The notes under the pieces: model-generated
Databases searched by the model: none
What the model was told of the DNA's origin: nothing
What the model saw: only the letters and a program-made list of their open reading frames with translations
In this document: positions 1-9,114 of the stretch, one piece after another
How the letters are laid out: every line of letters begins with the position of its first letter
Position numbering within the stretch: the stretch's first letter is position 1
Made by a program: the position numbers and the translations under genes
DNA from: Paenibacillus tyrphae
GTDB lineage: Bacteria > Bacillota > Bacilli > Paenibacillales > NBRC-103111
DNA length: 64,000 nt
Reading direction: 5' to 3'
Assembly (NCBI RefSeq): GCF_027925525.1
Contig: NZ_BSDJ01000011.1
Location: 1 to 64,000, forward strand

Positions 1-88
1 CGGCCGCGGGCTGTTTGCATTTTCATAGAACGAATCAAGGTACTTGTAAGGCAGTTATGCCTCTAAAACAGCGCTGCAAGTCAAAGGA

Positions 89-1267
89 TTAGGCCAAATA
101 AAGCGAAGCAATTTCTTTGGTATGCCGGTTCTTTTCGGTAATTTCCCGTCGCCTCGGAATCGGGTCCCAGGTGTGCACCGCGTCCAGCCATGTCGTTGGA
201 AGCGCTTCACCGCAATACGGCTGCCACTTCGTTACCCAGTCGGCCGGCAGGGCCATTTCCGGATTTTGCTCCAGCTGTTGGAGCAGGGGATGCTCGTTCA
301 TTTCCAGCCAGAGGAGGCTCCAGGCCCTCGGAACGACGCGCCAAATATCATAGCCTCCGCCGCCGAGCGCTACCCACCGACCTTGGCAGTGCTCATGTGC
401 GAGTCGGTGGATGATGCGCGGCATCGCCCGGTAAATTTCCATGCTGCAGTGAATATGTGCCAGCGGATCGTAGGCATGGGCATCGCAGCCGTGCTGGGAA
501 ACGATAAGATCCGGTTTAAACTGCGCGGCCGTCTTGACAAGCACCTCCTCGAAGCATTCCAGCCACGATTCATCCTCGGTGAAAGGCTCCATCGGCACGT
601 TGATCGTCGTTCCGAAGCCCGTCCCGTCGCCACGCTCGTTCACCGCCCCCGTACCGGGAAACAAATATTTGCCCGTTTCATGAATAGAGAACGTACAGGT
701 ATCCGGATCGGTGTAGAAGCTCCATTGGACGCCGTCGCCGTGATGCACGTCGGTATCGATGTACAGGACGCGCACGCCATACTTGCTCTTGGCATGCGCG
801 ATGGCTACGGCCGCATCGTTGTAGACGCAAAAGCCCGCTCCTTTATTCGGCATGGCATGGTGCAGTCCGCCTCCCAAATGCAGCGCGTGCCCGGCTTCTC
901 CGCCGAGCACGGCATCGACCGCCCGAATAGAGCCTCCGACCAAAATGGACGTGGCCTCGTGCATTCCCGGGAAAAAGGGCGTATCTTCCGTATCCAGCCC
1001 GTATTTTCCTGCCTGATGCAGCCACTCTTCCGTCGGCTGGTCGGCGCTTAATGCCTTGACGGCATTGACATATTCCTGCGAATGCACCGAGCAAAGCTGC
1101 GTTTCGTCGGCCGGTATCGGCCGGATCAAGCTGTCGCCGGACAACGCTTTCGCCTTGCGCAGCAGGTCGACCGTCAGCACCAGTCTTTGCTGATTAAACG
1201 GGTGACTGTCGTTGAACTTGTAGGCGACTTCATTCTCGTCGTAAACAAACAAAGCTTTTGCACTCAT
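89..1267 (-). CDS. acuC: AcuC, acetoin utilisation deacetylase (histone deacetylase family)
   Basis: A 392-residue class I/II deacetylase-like protein, close to the roughly 387 residues of Bacillus AcuC. Zinc and catalytic motifs of the family are visible: HHAMPNKGAGFCVYNDAA near residue 138, YIDTDVHHGDGVQ near 170, and GGGGYDIW near 300. In B. subtilis AcuC removes the acetyl group that AcuA places on acetyl-CoA synthetase, keeping AcsA active. It lies 16 bases behind acuA on the same strand, and both diverge from acsA, so the modification system and its target sit together. The start ATG has a GGAG about 8 bases upstream. AcuB, usually between acuA and acuC, is absent here. Confidence 0.95.
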   Translation of the reverse strand: MSAKALFVYDENEVAYKFNDSHPFNQQRLVLTVDLLRKAKALSGDSLIRPIPADETQLCSVHSQEYVNAVKALSADQPTEEWLHQAGKYGLDTEDTPFFPGMHEATSILVGGSIRAVDAVLGGEAGHALHLGGGLHHAMPNKGAGFCVYNDAAVAIAHAKSKYGVRVLYIDTDVHHGDGVQWSFYTDPDTCTFSIHETGKYLFPGTGAVNERGDGTGFGTTINVPMEPFTEDESWLECFEEVLVKTAAQFKPDLIVSQHGCDAHAYDPLAHIHCSMEIYRAMPRIIHRLAHEHCQGRWVALGGGGYDIWRVVPRAWSLLWLEMNEHPLLQQLEQNPEMALPADWVTKWQPYCGEALPTTWLDAVHTWDPIPRRREITEKNRHTKEIASLYLA

Positions 1268-1283
1268 GCTATTCGCGCTCCCA

Positions 1284-1916
1284 TCAGTACATAAACCGCT
1301 GCCGGAATCGGACCCGGTCGAATTGCTCCACGGAAGACAGCGGCACTTTTTTGCCGATGCGCACCATCAGGCAGTTGGCCGGATGAGAGCAGATTTCCGG
1401 ATCGTCGGTAGCATACCAGACCATATTGACGCTTTTCATCAGCTTCTCCATCATATCCCGGTACTGCCAAACGGTAAGTCCGCTTTTTTCCAAGTCCCAA
1501 TGCCAGTAATATTCGGTCGTAAACGTGATGACATTCTCAAGCTGTCCGTCCTCGAAGGCCAGTCGGATCAGCTTCTTGCCAAGGCCAAGCCCCCGATAGT
1601 CGTCCGCCACCTCGATCGCGCCCAGCTCGACCAAATCTTCCATATTTCCCTCCGACCAGCGTTCCATCTCGTCGGGATAATGGAATGTGACGTAGCCGAC
1701 AATCTGCGTCGAAATCCTCGCCAGAACGATTCGTCCCTCCGGTAGCCCGGCAATTTCGACAAGCGCCTCGAACTGCTCTTTGGGCCTTCGGAACGCATCC
1801 AGATCCGGATGCATCGAATAGTCGCGGAGCTGCTCGGGAGGCACAGGGCCCTCCAGAATGATTTCGCCGTTCTGATACGGAATAACTTGGGAATGATACA
1901 ATTTAACATGCTCCAT
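1284..1916 (-). CDS. acuA: AcuA, protein lysine acetyltransferase (GNAT)
   Basis: A 210-residue GNAT acetyltransferase, the same length as B. subtilis AcuA. The acetyl-CoA binding signature is visible as DYRGLGLGKKLI near residue 145. The known family role is acetylation and inactivation of AcsA on its catalytic lysine. It is divergent from acsA across a roughly 150-base promoter region and leads an acuA-acuC pair. The ribosome site is GAAGGGAG, about 10 bases before the ATG. Assignment rests on family motifs plus the classical acuA/acuC/acsA neighbourhood. Confidence 0.93.
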   Translation of the reverse strand: MEHVKLYHSQVIPYQNGEIILEGPVPPEQLRDYSMHPDLDAFRRPKEQFEALVEIAGLPEGRIVLARISTQIVGYVTFHYPDEMERWSEGNMEDLVELGAIEVADDYRGLGLGKKLIRLAFEDGQLENVITFTTEYYWHWDLEKSGLTVWQYRDMMEKLMKSVNMVWYATDDPEICSHPANCLMVRIGKKVPLSSVEQFDRVRFRQRFMY

Positions 1917-1987
1917 CTGCGGCGATTCACTCCCTTCCAGAACTTCACTTTAAGAATAACAAAAAAATAGTCGGATAAAAAGTGTTG

Positions 1988-1996
1988 TGGTATAAT
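1988..1996 (+). promoter_or_regulatory. acsA promoter (extended -10)
   Basis: TGGTATAAT at 1988-1996 is an extended -10 element with a consensus TATAAT hexamer. The region 17 bases upstream has no good -35, as is common with extended -10 promoters. Transcription would begin near 2003, immediately before the palindrome at 2012-2024. Confidence 0.6.
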
Positions 1997-2011
1997 ATGT
2001 TTTAGTGCGTA

Positions 2012-2024
2012 TGAAAGCGTTTCA
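2012..2024. promoter_or_regulatory. cre-like operator of acsA
   Basis: TGAAAGCGTTTCA is a palindrome (TGAAA, 3 bases, TTTCA) located about 10 bases downstream of the predicted acsA transcription start. It begins exactly like a CcpA catabolite responsive element (TGAAAGCGTT) but is one base shorter than the 14-bp consensus. acsA is a known CcpA target in B. subtilis, which supports the reading. A different LacI-family regulator with a 3-base spacer is also possible. Confidence 0.5.
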
Positions 2025-2064
2025 TCAAAGTGAAAAAAAAGAGAGCTTTGGGGAGGAAATGGTC

Positions 2065-3789
2065 ATGGATCATACGAATGTCGAAATCATAGCACCCGTA
2101 GCAACATCGCCCAACATGAAAAACTACGAGGAAGAACGCGTCCAATTTCAATGGGCGGATATCGAGAAAGCATTCACATGGTCCCAAACCGGTAAGGTGA
2201 ACGTCGCTTATGAAGCGATTGACCGCCACGCCGATTCGCAGCGCGGAGACAAGATCGCTCTGTACTACAGCGATGACCGCCGCGACGAAAAGTACACGTT
2301 CAAGGAAATGAAAGCCCAGTCCAACCGGTTCGGCAACATTCTGCGCAAGCTTGGCGTAGGGAAGGGCGACCGGGTCTTCATCTTCATGCCGCGCTCACCG
2401 GAGCTTTACTTTGCCTTGTTCGGCACGATCAAAGTCGGAGCCGTGGTCGGTCCGTTGTTCGAAGCGTTCATGGAGACGGCCGTCAAGGATCGTCTGGAGG
2501 ACAGTGAGGCCGTGGCGATCATTACGACGCCTTCGCAGCTTTCGCGTGTACCCGTTCAAGACCTCCCGCATTTGAAGCATGTGATCTTGGTCGGAGAAGA
2601 TCTGTCATTATCCGAAGGCCAAGTCGATTATTATAAAGAAATGGCCACCGCTTCCGAAGAGCTTGAGATCGAGTGGGTGGACCGCGAAGACGGGTTGATC
2701 ATTCACTATACATCCGGCTCCACCGGCAAGCCGAAAGGCGTATTCCACGTCCATAATGCCATGCTGCAGCATTATTATACCGGGCGTGTCGTGCTGGATC
2801 TTCAGGAGCAGGACATTTATTGGTGTACGGCGGACCCGGGTTGGGTCACCGGCACGTCCTACGGTATTTTTGCGCCGTGGCTCAACGGTGCGACTAACGT
2901 CATCCGCGGAGGCCGCTTCTCTCCGCAGAACTGGTACGGCACGATCGAGAAATACAAGGTCACGGTATGGTACAGCGCACCGACGGCATTCCGCATGCTG
3001 ATGGGCGCTGGCGACGATACGGTGAAGCAGTTTGATCTCAGCTCCCTTCGTCATGTGCTCAGCGTAGGCGAACCGCTGAACCCGGAAGTCGTCCGCTGGG
3101 GACTGAAGGTGTACGATCAACGCATTCACGATACGTGGTGGATGACCGAGACAGGCGGACATCTCATCTGTAACTATCCGAGCATGGCGATCCGTCCGGG
3201 CTCGATGGGCAAGCCGATTCCGGGCGTCGAAGCGGCGATCATCGACGATGCAGGCAACGTGTTACCGCCGTTCCGCATGGGCAATCTGGCGATCAAGACG
3301 CCTTGGCCGTCGATGATGCGCAAAATTTGGAACAATCCGGCGAAATATGAAGAGTATTTTCGGATTCCGGGCTGGTACATTTCGGGCGATTCCGCTTATA
3401 TGGACGAGGACGGCTATTTCTGGTTCCAAGGCCGCGTCGACGACGTCATCAATACGGCAGGGGAGCGCGTAGGTCCTTTCGAGGTGGAGAGCAAGCTGGT
3501 AGAGCATCCGGCAGTTGCGGAAGCGGGGGTTATCGGCAAACCGGACCCGATGCGTGGCGAGATCATCAAAGCGTTCATTGCCCTGCGCGAAGGCTATGCA
3601 CCATCCGAAGAGCTGAAAACGGATATTTCCAAGTTCGTCAAAGAAGGCTTGTCTGCCCACGCCGCGCCGCGTGAGATCGAATTCAAAGACAAGCTGCCGA
3701 AAACCCGCAGCGGCAAAATTATGCGCCGCGTGCTGAAAGCATGGGAGCTTAATTTGCCGACAGGCGACTTGTCGACCATCGAGGACTAG
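2065..3789 (+). CDS. acsA: Acetyl-CoA synthetase AcsA
   Basis: A 574-residue AMP-forming ligase (B. subtilis AcsA has 572) that activates acetate to acetyl-CoA via acetyl-AMP. The phosphate-binding loop YTSGSTGKPKG is near residue 215, and the C-terminal PKTRSGKIMRR carries the catalytic lysine that AcuA-type enzymes acetylate. The open frame extends upstream to a GTG at 2005, but that lies inside the operator. GGGAGG at 2051-2056 is 8 bases from the ATG at 2065, so I chose 2065. It is divergent from acuA-acuC, which encode its likely regulators. Confidence 0.95.
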   Translation: MDHTNVEIIAPVATSPNMKNYEEERVQFQWADIEKAFTWSQTGKVNVAYEAIDRHADSQRGDKIALYYSDDRRDEKYTFKEMKAQSNRFGNILRKLGVGKGDRVFIFMPRSPELYFALFGTIKVGAVVGPLFEAFMETAVKDRLEDSEAVAIITTPSQLSRVPVQDLPHLKHVILVGEDLSLSEGQVDYYKEMATASEELEIEWVDREDGLIIHYTSGSTGKPKGVFHVHNAMLQHYYTGRVVLDLQEQDIYWCTADPGWVTGTSYGIFAPWLNGATNVIRGGRFSPQNWYGTIEKYKVTVWYSAPTAFRMLMGAGDDTVKQFDLSSLRHVLSVGEPLNPEVVRWGLKVYDQRIHDTWWMTETGGHLICNYPSMAIRPGSMGKPIPGVEAAIIDDAGNVLPPFRMGNLAIKTPWPSMMRKIWNNPAKYEEYFRIPGWYISGDSAYMDEDGYFWFQGRVDDVINTAGERVGPFEVESKLVEHPAVAEAGVIGKPDPMRGEIIKAFIALREGYAPSEELKTDISKFVKEGLSAHAAPREIEFKDKLPKTRSGKIMRRVLKAWELNLPTGDLSTIED

Positions 3790-3881
3790 GAAGCTCGTCC
3801 GGTAGTGGCTTTATATCGTTTATCATCAAGGGAGGATCTCTGCTGCTTCAAGTGGCGGAGTCCTCTTTTTTATTATCTAAA

Positions 3882-3921
3882 AAAGGGATACGAACCGCGC
3901 AAGCGGTCCGTATCCCTTTTT
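3882..3921. terminator. Bidirectional terminator between acsA and the PBP gene
   Basis: An inverted repeat (GGGATACG and ACCGC arms around a GCAA loop) is flanked by A and T runs on either side, so it can serve both convergent genes. A second, weaker hairpin with a T run lies just before it at about 3831-3872. Confidence 0.85.
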
Positions 3922-3929
3922 CCTTACTG

Positions 3930-6900
3930 CTATTTCTTGAACTTCACCGCCGCCGAAAGCTTGGATTCGCCGAATTCATTTGTGGCGGAAACTTTGTAAT
4001 AGCCGTCATAGGAGACGGCATAGTATTTGAATTGCGTTGCATTCGCTACCGTACCGATTTTCTCGAACTTGCCGTTTTCTTTTTCGCTATAGTATACCGT
4101 ATATTCCTTAACCTTTTCTTTGCTGGCATTGTCCTTCCAGTTCAGCTCGACGCCTCCGCCGGTGGACTTGGCCGATAAGCCGGTAGGCGCAGCCGGAGGC
4201 GTCTTGACGGGTGTCTGATCTTCCTTGCCGGTAGATCCGCTGCCGACGTTATGCTCCTTATTCGGTTCAGAGCCGGTGCCCGTTTCCGAACCGCCTGTAC
4301 TCTCGTTATTTTTTCCATCGCCGGGTTTGCCGTCCGGAGGAGTGGTCTTCTGACCTCCACCCGCGGGAAGCGACGATAGATCGACGGACGTCCCGTCCGT
4401 GTAAGCCGCTTTGCTTGGTACGGATTCGTTACCGGCAACATCGACAGCGGTCACATAATAACCGTACAGGTTTCCTCCGTTGACGGAATCCGTAAACTTC
4501 GCCTCGTCGCCGGCGATCACGACTTTGCTTACCCGTTGGTACGGTCCGTGATTGACGGAACGGTATAACCGATAGCCGACGGTATCGGCGCTTGAGCTCG
4601 CTTGGAACGTGATGACGCTGGTGTCGCCTGCATGGGTTGCGACGACCGTCGTAGGCGCTGCCGGCGGGTTTCCGTCATCCGTTCGTGGATCGGTCTCGGA
4701 AGGCGCATCGTCCTGGTAATCTTTTGGACGATAAAAATCCAGGCTGCGGCGGCGGTCCGCTTTGACTCTTTCCATGGCGTTCGCCAGTTCTTTAAACAAA
4801 GGTCCGAGCGGTTTTTCCCGCTTGATCACGCCCTTCTGCTGAACAAATTCGCTTGGCGTTCCGTCTTGTGCGATATAATTGATTCCGTTATACGTAATAA
4901 TCGGCAAGCTTACCATGACGTTATCTTCTTCGGTCGGAACGAATTTTTTATTGAATACGTCCGTGACGAGCTTACCCGCCTTCGAAGTCGCTTCGCTCGG
5001 CAGCTTCCCGGAAAGGCTTGAGACGGTCGCCTCGACGATATTTTCCGGCCGTTTGAACTCTTTTGTCGGGAACAGTTCAGGTTTTTTGTTAATCGCGTCA
5101 TCTAGAACAAGTGCAAAAATATTTTTGGCCCGGTTCGTTCCGCCGGTTTTCTTGCTCAGTTTATGAATTGGCTGATCATATCCGACCCAGACGCCAAGTG
5201 TAATGTCCGGCGTATAGCCCATAAACCAAGCATCGGCATCGTCCTGGGTCGAGCCGGTTTTGCCGACGATCGGCATTTTGCCATAGTGCTTGTAATTTTT
5301 CATCAGATCGGTTGCCGTACCGGACGTAATGACGGTGCGCATCATATCGGTCATCAGATAAGCCGTTTGCTCGGAAAAAGCGGTTGTCGGGTTAAGCTGA
5401 TGCTCGTAGACGACTTTTCCGTTGGAATCAGTAATTTTTCGGATCATGAACGCTTCGTTGAACTCGCCCTTGTTGCCGATCGTCGCATAGGCATTGGTCA
5501 GCTCTTTGACCGTTACTCCGTATTTCAAACCGCCGATAACGCCTGTCTGGGCTTGATAATCGTCCTTGGTAATGGAGACGATCCCCATCTTTTTGGCAAA
5601 TTCCCAGGCTTCTTTAATGCCGACGACATCGACGAACAATTTGATTGCCGGAATGTTGTACGACTGGTTTAACGCCCGTCTGGCCGTGACGAGTCCGTGG
5701 TAGCCGTCATCCCAGTTTTCCGGGATGTGAAAGCCTCTGCTGCCGTCCTTGAGAATGATCGGGACATCGTCGATGACCGAGGCCGGTTGAATGGCGCCCT
5801 TCTCCATGGCCGGCAAATAAGCGGCGATCGGCTTCATGGTCGAACCGGGCTGGCGAAGTGCTTGGGTCGCGTGATTCAACTGCTCCTTGAAAAAGTCGCG
5901 GCCTTCCATCATGCCAAGAATCGCCCCGGTTTTGCTGTCCATCATGACAGCGCCGATTTGCTCGGTTCCTTTGACTTTATCGTCAGGAGTAAAGTTATTG
6001 CCATCCTTCGCGATGTCGCGCATCGACTCGTAGATGTCTTTGTCGATCGTCGTATACACGTGATAGCCGCCTCGGGACAATTGGGCTTGTACGCTTTTCA
6101 GCGCCTCGCTGTACGTCTCCGGATTGGCTTGCGGGTCCAGCTTCGGCTGTTGGACTGACATCAGCGCCTTGGCCGCTTCTTTCTCTACCTCGATCATGAG
6201 GAAAGGGTAGGTGGAATAAGCTTTCTTGACCCGCTCGGCAAGCGAGCCCTTCAAATCGAACTGCAGTGCCTCCTGGTACTGCTGCTCGTTGATTTTACCT
6301 TCCTCCAGCATTCGCTTCAGCACGAGCTGCTGGCGCTGAACCGCACGTTTGAATGCGGCGCCGTCGACCTCGCCTTTGCTGGTGAAGGCTGAGAAGTTGC
6401 TCGGCTGCTGGGGGACGCCGGCCAGGTAGGCGGCTTGCGAGATATTTAATTTGCTCAGATCGTCGATGTTGAAGATCCCTTTGGCAGCGGCTTTAATGCC
6501 GTACAGATTGTAGCCGGACGAGCCGTTGCCATAAGGGATTTTGTTTAAGTAGGCCAGCAGAATTTCGTCCTTCGACATCAGGCGCTCCATGCGCATGGCG
6601 AGCAAAATTTCTTTGGCTTTCCGGCTATCGGCCTTGTCCAGCGTTAGAAAGACGCGCCTTGCGACCTGCTGCGTAATCGTGCTGCCGCCGGTCTGAATGT
6701 CTTCATTCATCAGCTTTTGGAGCACCGCGCGGACTGTTCCTTTGAGGTCTACGCCGTGATGCTGATAAAAGTCGTTGTCCTCAATCGCCAATACGGCGTC
6801 CAGCACTGGCTTGGGAATATCCTTCAAGCCCGCCATCCGCCGGTCTTCCTCGGTACGAAGCTGGCCGACTACCGTATCGTCGCGGAAATACACGAATCCG

Positions 6901-7121
6901 GTCAAGGCGTCGTCCTGCATTTGCGCCATCATCGTTTCCTTGCTCCGAATCGGATCATCTTTAATTAGTGCGCTGACATAACCGAAAGCGGCGCCGGCCC
7001 CCAGCAACCCCGCAAACAAACCGGCGATAAAAAGCCACTTGATCGTATGTAGAGTATATTTGCCAGTTCTAAGCAAGATGACTTGATATCTCGGCCTTTT
7101 TTTTGTTGTCTCTTTCTCCAT
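3930..7121 (-). CDS. Class A penicillin-binding protein with C-terminal fibronectin type III domains
   Basis: A 1063-residue bifunctional peptidoglycan synthase of the PBP1A type. Order: short basic cytoplasmic tail, one membrane segment near residues 25-50, glycosyltransferase domain with EDNDFYQHHGVD near 114, transpeptidase domain with the active-site serine motif RQPGSTMKP near 425, SYN, and GKTGST. Two FN3-like modules at the C-terminus (from about 835 and 985) are separated by a Gly/Thr/Ser-rich linker. The FN3 tails make it longer than most PBP1 proteins and suggest wall or protein contacts outside the membrane. The start is the ATG at 7121, 11 bases after AGGAGG; the frame continues to 7151 without a ribosome site. 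It is monocistronic and convergent with acsA. Confidence 0.92.
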   Translation of the reverse strand: MEKETTKKRPRYQVILLRTGKYTLHTIKWLFIAGLFAGLLGAGAAFGYVSALIKDDPIRSKETMMAQMQDDALTGFVYFRDDTVVGQLRTEEDRRMAGLKDIPKPVLDAVLAIEDNDFYQHHGVDLKGTVRAVLQKLMNEDIQTGGSTITQQVARRVFLTLDKADSRKAKEILLAMRMERLMSKDEILLAYLNKIPYGNGSSGYNLYGIKAAAKGIFNIDDLSKLNISQAAYLAGVPQQPSNFSAFTSKGEVDGAAFKRAVQRQQLVLKRMLEEGKINEQQYQEALQFDLKGSLAERVKKAYSTYPFLMIEVEKEAAKALMSVQQPKLDPQANPETYSEALKSVQAQLSRGGYHVYTTIDKDIYESMRDIAKDGNNFTPDDKVKGTEQIGAVMMDSKTGAILGMMEGRDFFKEQLNHATQALRQPGSTMKPIAAYLPAMEKGAIQPASVIDDVPIILKDGSRGFHIPENWDDGYHGLVTARRALNQSYNIPAIKLFVDVVGIKEAWEFAKKMGIVSITKDDYQAQTGVIGGLKYGVTVKELTNAYATIGNKGEFNEAFMIRKITDSNGKVVYEHQLNPTTAFSEQTAYLMTDMMRTVITSGTATDLMKNYKHYGKMPIVGKTGSTQDDADAWFMGYTPDITLGVWVGYDQPIHKLSKKTGGTNRAKNIFALVLDDAINKKPELFPTKEFKRPENIVEATVSSLSGKLPSEATSKAGKLVTDVFNKKFVPTEEDNVMVSLPIITYNGINYIAQDGTPSEFVQQKGVIKREKPLGPLFKELANAMERVKADRRRSLDFYRPKDYQDDAPSETDPRTDDGNPPAAPTTVVATHAGDTSVITFQASSSADTVGYRLYRSVNHGPYQRVSKVVIAGDEAKFTDSVNGGNLYGYYVTAVDVAGNESVPSKAAYTDGTSVDLSSLPAGGGQKTTPPDGKPGDGKNNESTGGSETGTGSEPNKEHNVGSGSTGKEDQTPVKTPPAAPTGLSAKSTGGGVELNWKDNASKEKVKEYTVYYSEKENGKFEKIGTVANATQFKYYAVSYDGYYKVSATNEFGESKLSAAVKFKK

Positions 7122-7259
7122 GAAAGCGAGTTCCTCCTGATTGGAAAACATTCCTTAAACATTATAGCATAAAAGCGCTCCGCTACACACCGCCGCAAAA
7201 TCGTTCTCTATGACGATTTGCTGATTTCAGCCTGATTTTGCCGCTTCGAACCCGGGGGT

Positions 7260-7289
7260 TTGACAATCGTTTTGGCCTTGTGATATAAC
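7260..7289 (+). promoter_or_regulatory. Promoter of the tyrS T-box transcript
   Basis: TTGACA at 7260-7265 is followed by TATAAC at 7284-7289 with an 18-base spacer (ATATAA at 17). It is a strong housekeeping-type promoter just ahead of the T-box leader. Confidence 0.75.
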
Positions 7290-7299
7290 TAGGGATAAT

Positions 7300-7629
7300 T
7301 GTATACCGCTGAAATGCAGTGATGGACTTAGTAGGATAAGGAACTAAGCTTGCAGAGAGCCGGTGGATGGTGCGAACCGGCAGCCGACCTTAGACCGAAT
7401 TACCGTCCGGAGCAGCGGAAGGGAACCGCGGAACGGCATACCATAGCCGCCCGTCAGTAGCTTCCGATCGGGCAGCAGCCCGTTATCCGATGAAGTGAAA
7501 GCTTTGGCAACGGTCTTGGGTGAAGGACTCGCAGTTTCTTCCTACGATACCGTTTCGTTTGCCGGGCTTTAATTAGGGTGGTACCGCGAGCAAAGCCTTC
7601 TCGTCCCTTGGGATGAGAGGCTTTTTTTT
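7300..7629 (+). ncRNA. T-box leader (tyrosine) controlling tyrS
   Basis: The conserved T-box AGGGTGGTACCGCG is at 7575-7588, followed by a terminator hairpin and a T run at 7592-7629. Upstream are the features of stem I (AGTAGG and GGATAAGGAA, a distal loop near 7360), closed at its base by GGAC 7324-7327 and GTCC 7405-7408. The triplet TAC at 7401-7403, just inside that base, fits a tyrosine specifier. Uncharged tRNA-Tyr would stabilise the antiterminator and allow tyrS expression. The specifier position is inferred from the pairing, not modelled. Confidence 0.93.
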
Positions 7630-7667
7630 ATTTTGCAAATTTAGAGACTAAGCAGGAGGAACAGGCA

Positions 7668-8924
7668 ATGGCAAAATGGGAACAATTGACACCGGAGCAG
7701 CAGCAGGAGGTGAACCGTCAGCTGGAGACGATTCGCCGCGGAGTCGTGGAGATCGTACCTGAGGATGAGTTGAAGCAGAAGGTGATCGATTCCGTCGCAA
7801 CGGGAACTCCGCTGAAAGTAAAACTGGGACTCGATCCATCGGCTCCGGATATTCATGTCGGCCATACGGTCGTACTGCACAAACTGCGCCAGTTTCAGGA
7901 ATTCGGGCACCAGGTGCAGCTCATCATCGGCGATTTCACCGGGCGGATCGGGGACCCGACGGGCAAATCCGAGACGCGCAAGCAGTTGACGGAAGAAGAC
8001 GTCAAGCGCAATGCGGAGACGTATCAGAAGCAAATTTATAAAATATTGGACCCGCAAAAAACACAGCTGTTCTATAACTCCGAATGGCTCGGACCGCTCA
8101 CGTTCGTCGATGTCGTTGAGCTGTCGGCCAAGCTGACGGTGGCGCGCATGCTGGAGAGGGACGATTTCTCCAAGCGCTACTCCGGCGGCCAGCCCATTCA
8201 TATCCACGAGTTTTTCTACCCGTTGATGCAGGGCTACGACTCGGTGGCGCTGAAGAGCGATATTGAGCTGGGCGGAACGGATCAGAAGTTCAATCTGTTG
8301 ATGGGGCGCACGCTGCAAAAGGAATACGGAGTCGATACGCAGGTAGCGGTCATGAACCCGTTGCTCGAAGGGCTGGACGGCGTGCAGAAGATGAGCAAGA
8401 GTCTCGGCAACTATATCGGAATCGACGAAGAGCCAAATGAGATTTACGGCAAAGCGATGTCCGTGCCGGACGAGCTGATGCTCAAATATTACGAGCTGGC
8501 AACCGACATTTCGAACGAAGAGCTGCAGCAGCTTCGCGACGGGCTCGGCAACGGCACCGTTCATCCGCGGGATGCGAAGATGCGGCTCGCTTACACCTTC
8601 GTCCGGATGTATCATGGGCAGCAGGCTGCGGAAGAAGCGCAGCAGCATTTCGTCACCGTCTTCCAGCAGCGCGCACTGCCGGAGGATATCCAGGAAGTAG
8701 CCCTTCCGCAGGAGGCGCTGGAAGAAGGCAAAATCCGTATTGTGAAGCTGCTCGTTACGCTTGGTCTGCAGAGCTCGGGCAGCGAGGCGCGCCGAAGCGT
8801 ACAGCAGGGCGCAGTGAAGATCAACGAGGAGAAAATTGACGATCCTAACGCCGAGCTCGCGCCGCAGGGCGGCGAAATCGTGCAGGTCGGCAAACGCAAA
8901 TTTGCCCGTATTAAGTTAGGTTAA
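7668..8924 (+). CDS. tyrS: Tyrosyl-tRNA synthetase, type 2 (TyrZ-like)
   Basis: A 418-residue class I aminoacyl-tRNA synthetase. The HIGH-type motif is HVGH (DIHVGHTVVLHKLRQF, near residue 62), and the KMSKS loop is KMSKSLGN near 242. An S4-like RNA-binding domain occupies the last 70 residues. The sequence around GDFTGRIGDPTGKS resembles the type 2 enzymes (B. subtilis TyrZ, Haemophilus TyrS) rather than the type 1 TyrS that occupies this locus in B. subtilis. AGGAGG precedes the ATG. Expression is set by the T-box leader. A terminator follows directly. Confidence 0.95.
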   Translation: MAKWEQLTPEQQQEVNRQLETIRRGVVEIVPEDELKQKVIDSVATGTPLKVKLGLDPSAPDIHVGHTVVLHKLRQFQEFGHQVQLIIGDFTGRIGDPTGKSETRKQLTEEDVKRNAETYQKQIYKILDPQKTQLFYNSEWLGPLTFVDVVELSAKLTVARMLERDDFSKRYSGGQPIHIHEFFYPLMQGYDSVALKSDIELGGTDQKFNLLMGRTLQKEYGVDTQVAVMNPLLEGLDGVQKMSKSLGNYIGIDEEPNEIYGKAMSVPDELMLKYYELATDISNEELQQLRDGLGNGTVHPRDAKMRLAYTFVRMYHGQQAAEEAQQHFVTVFQQRALPEDIQEVALPQEALEEGKIRIVKLLVTLGLQSSGSEARRSVQQGAVKINEEKIDDPNAELAPQGGEIVQVGKRKFARIKLG

Positions 8925-8934
8925 GCCATATAAC

Positions 8935-8982
8935 AAAAGGATGCTCCGCAAGTCGGTATCGACGGCGGGGGCATCCTTTTTT
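8935..8982 (+). terminator. tyrS terminator
   Basis: AAAAGGATGC and GCATCCTTTT form the stem, with an inner GC pairing, and a T run follows at 8977-8982. Confidence 0.85.
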
Positions 8983-9114
8983 AAAAAAAGAACTTGACAA
9001 GCGGATGGAAGTGTGGCGAAGCCCCTGAAAAAGATTTTACTCGAAAGAAAAAACTGCCCTTGACGTGGTATATTTATATTAGAAATGTGGTAACGCACAT
9101 TGGAGGTGGATAAT

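Noticed and set aside
122..1051. 309-codon open frame opposite acuC
   Set aside because: It is the antisense shadow of acuC: no ribosome site, no known family, and codon pattern set by the real gene.
2005..2064. GTG at 2005 as the acsA start
   Set aside because: It lies at the predicted transcription start and inside the operator. The good ribosome site points to 2065, and this matches the usual length.
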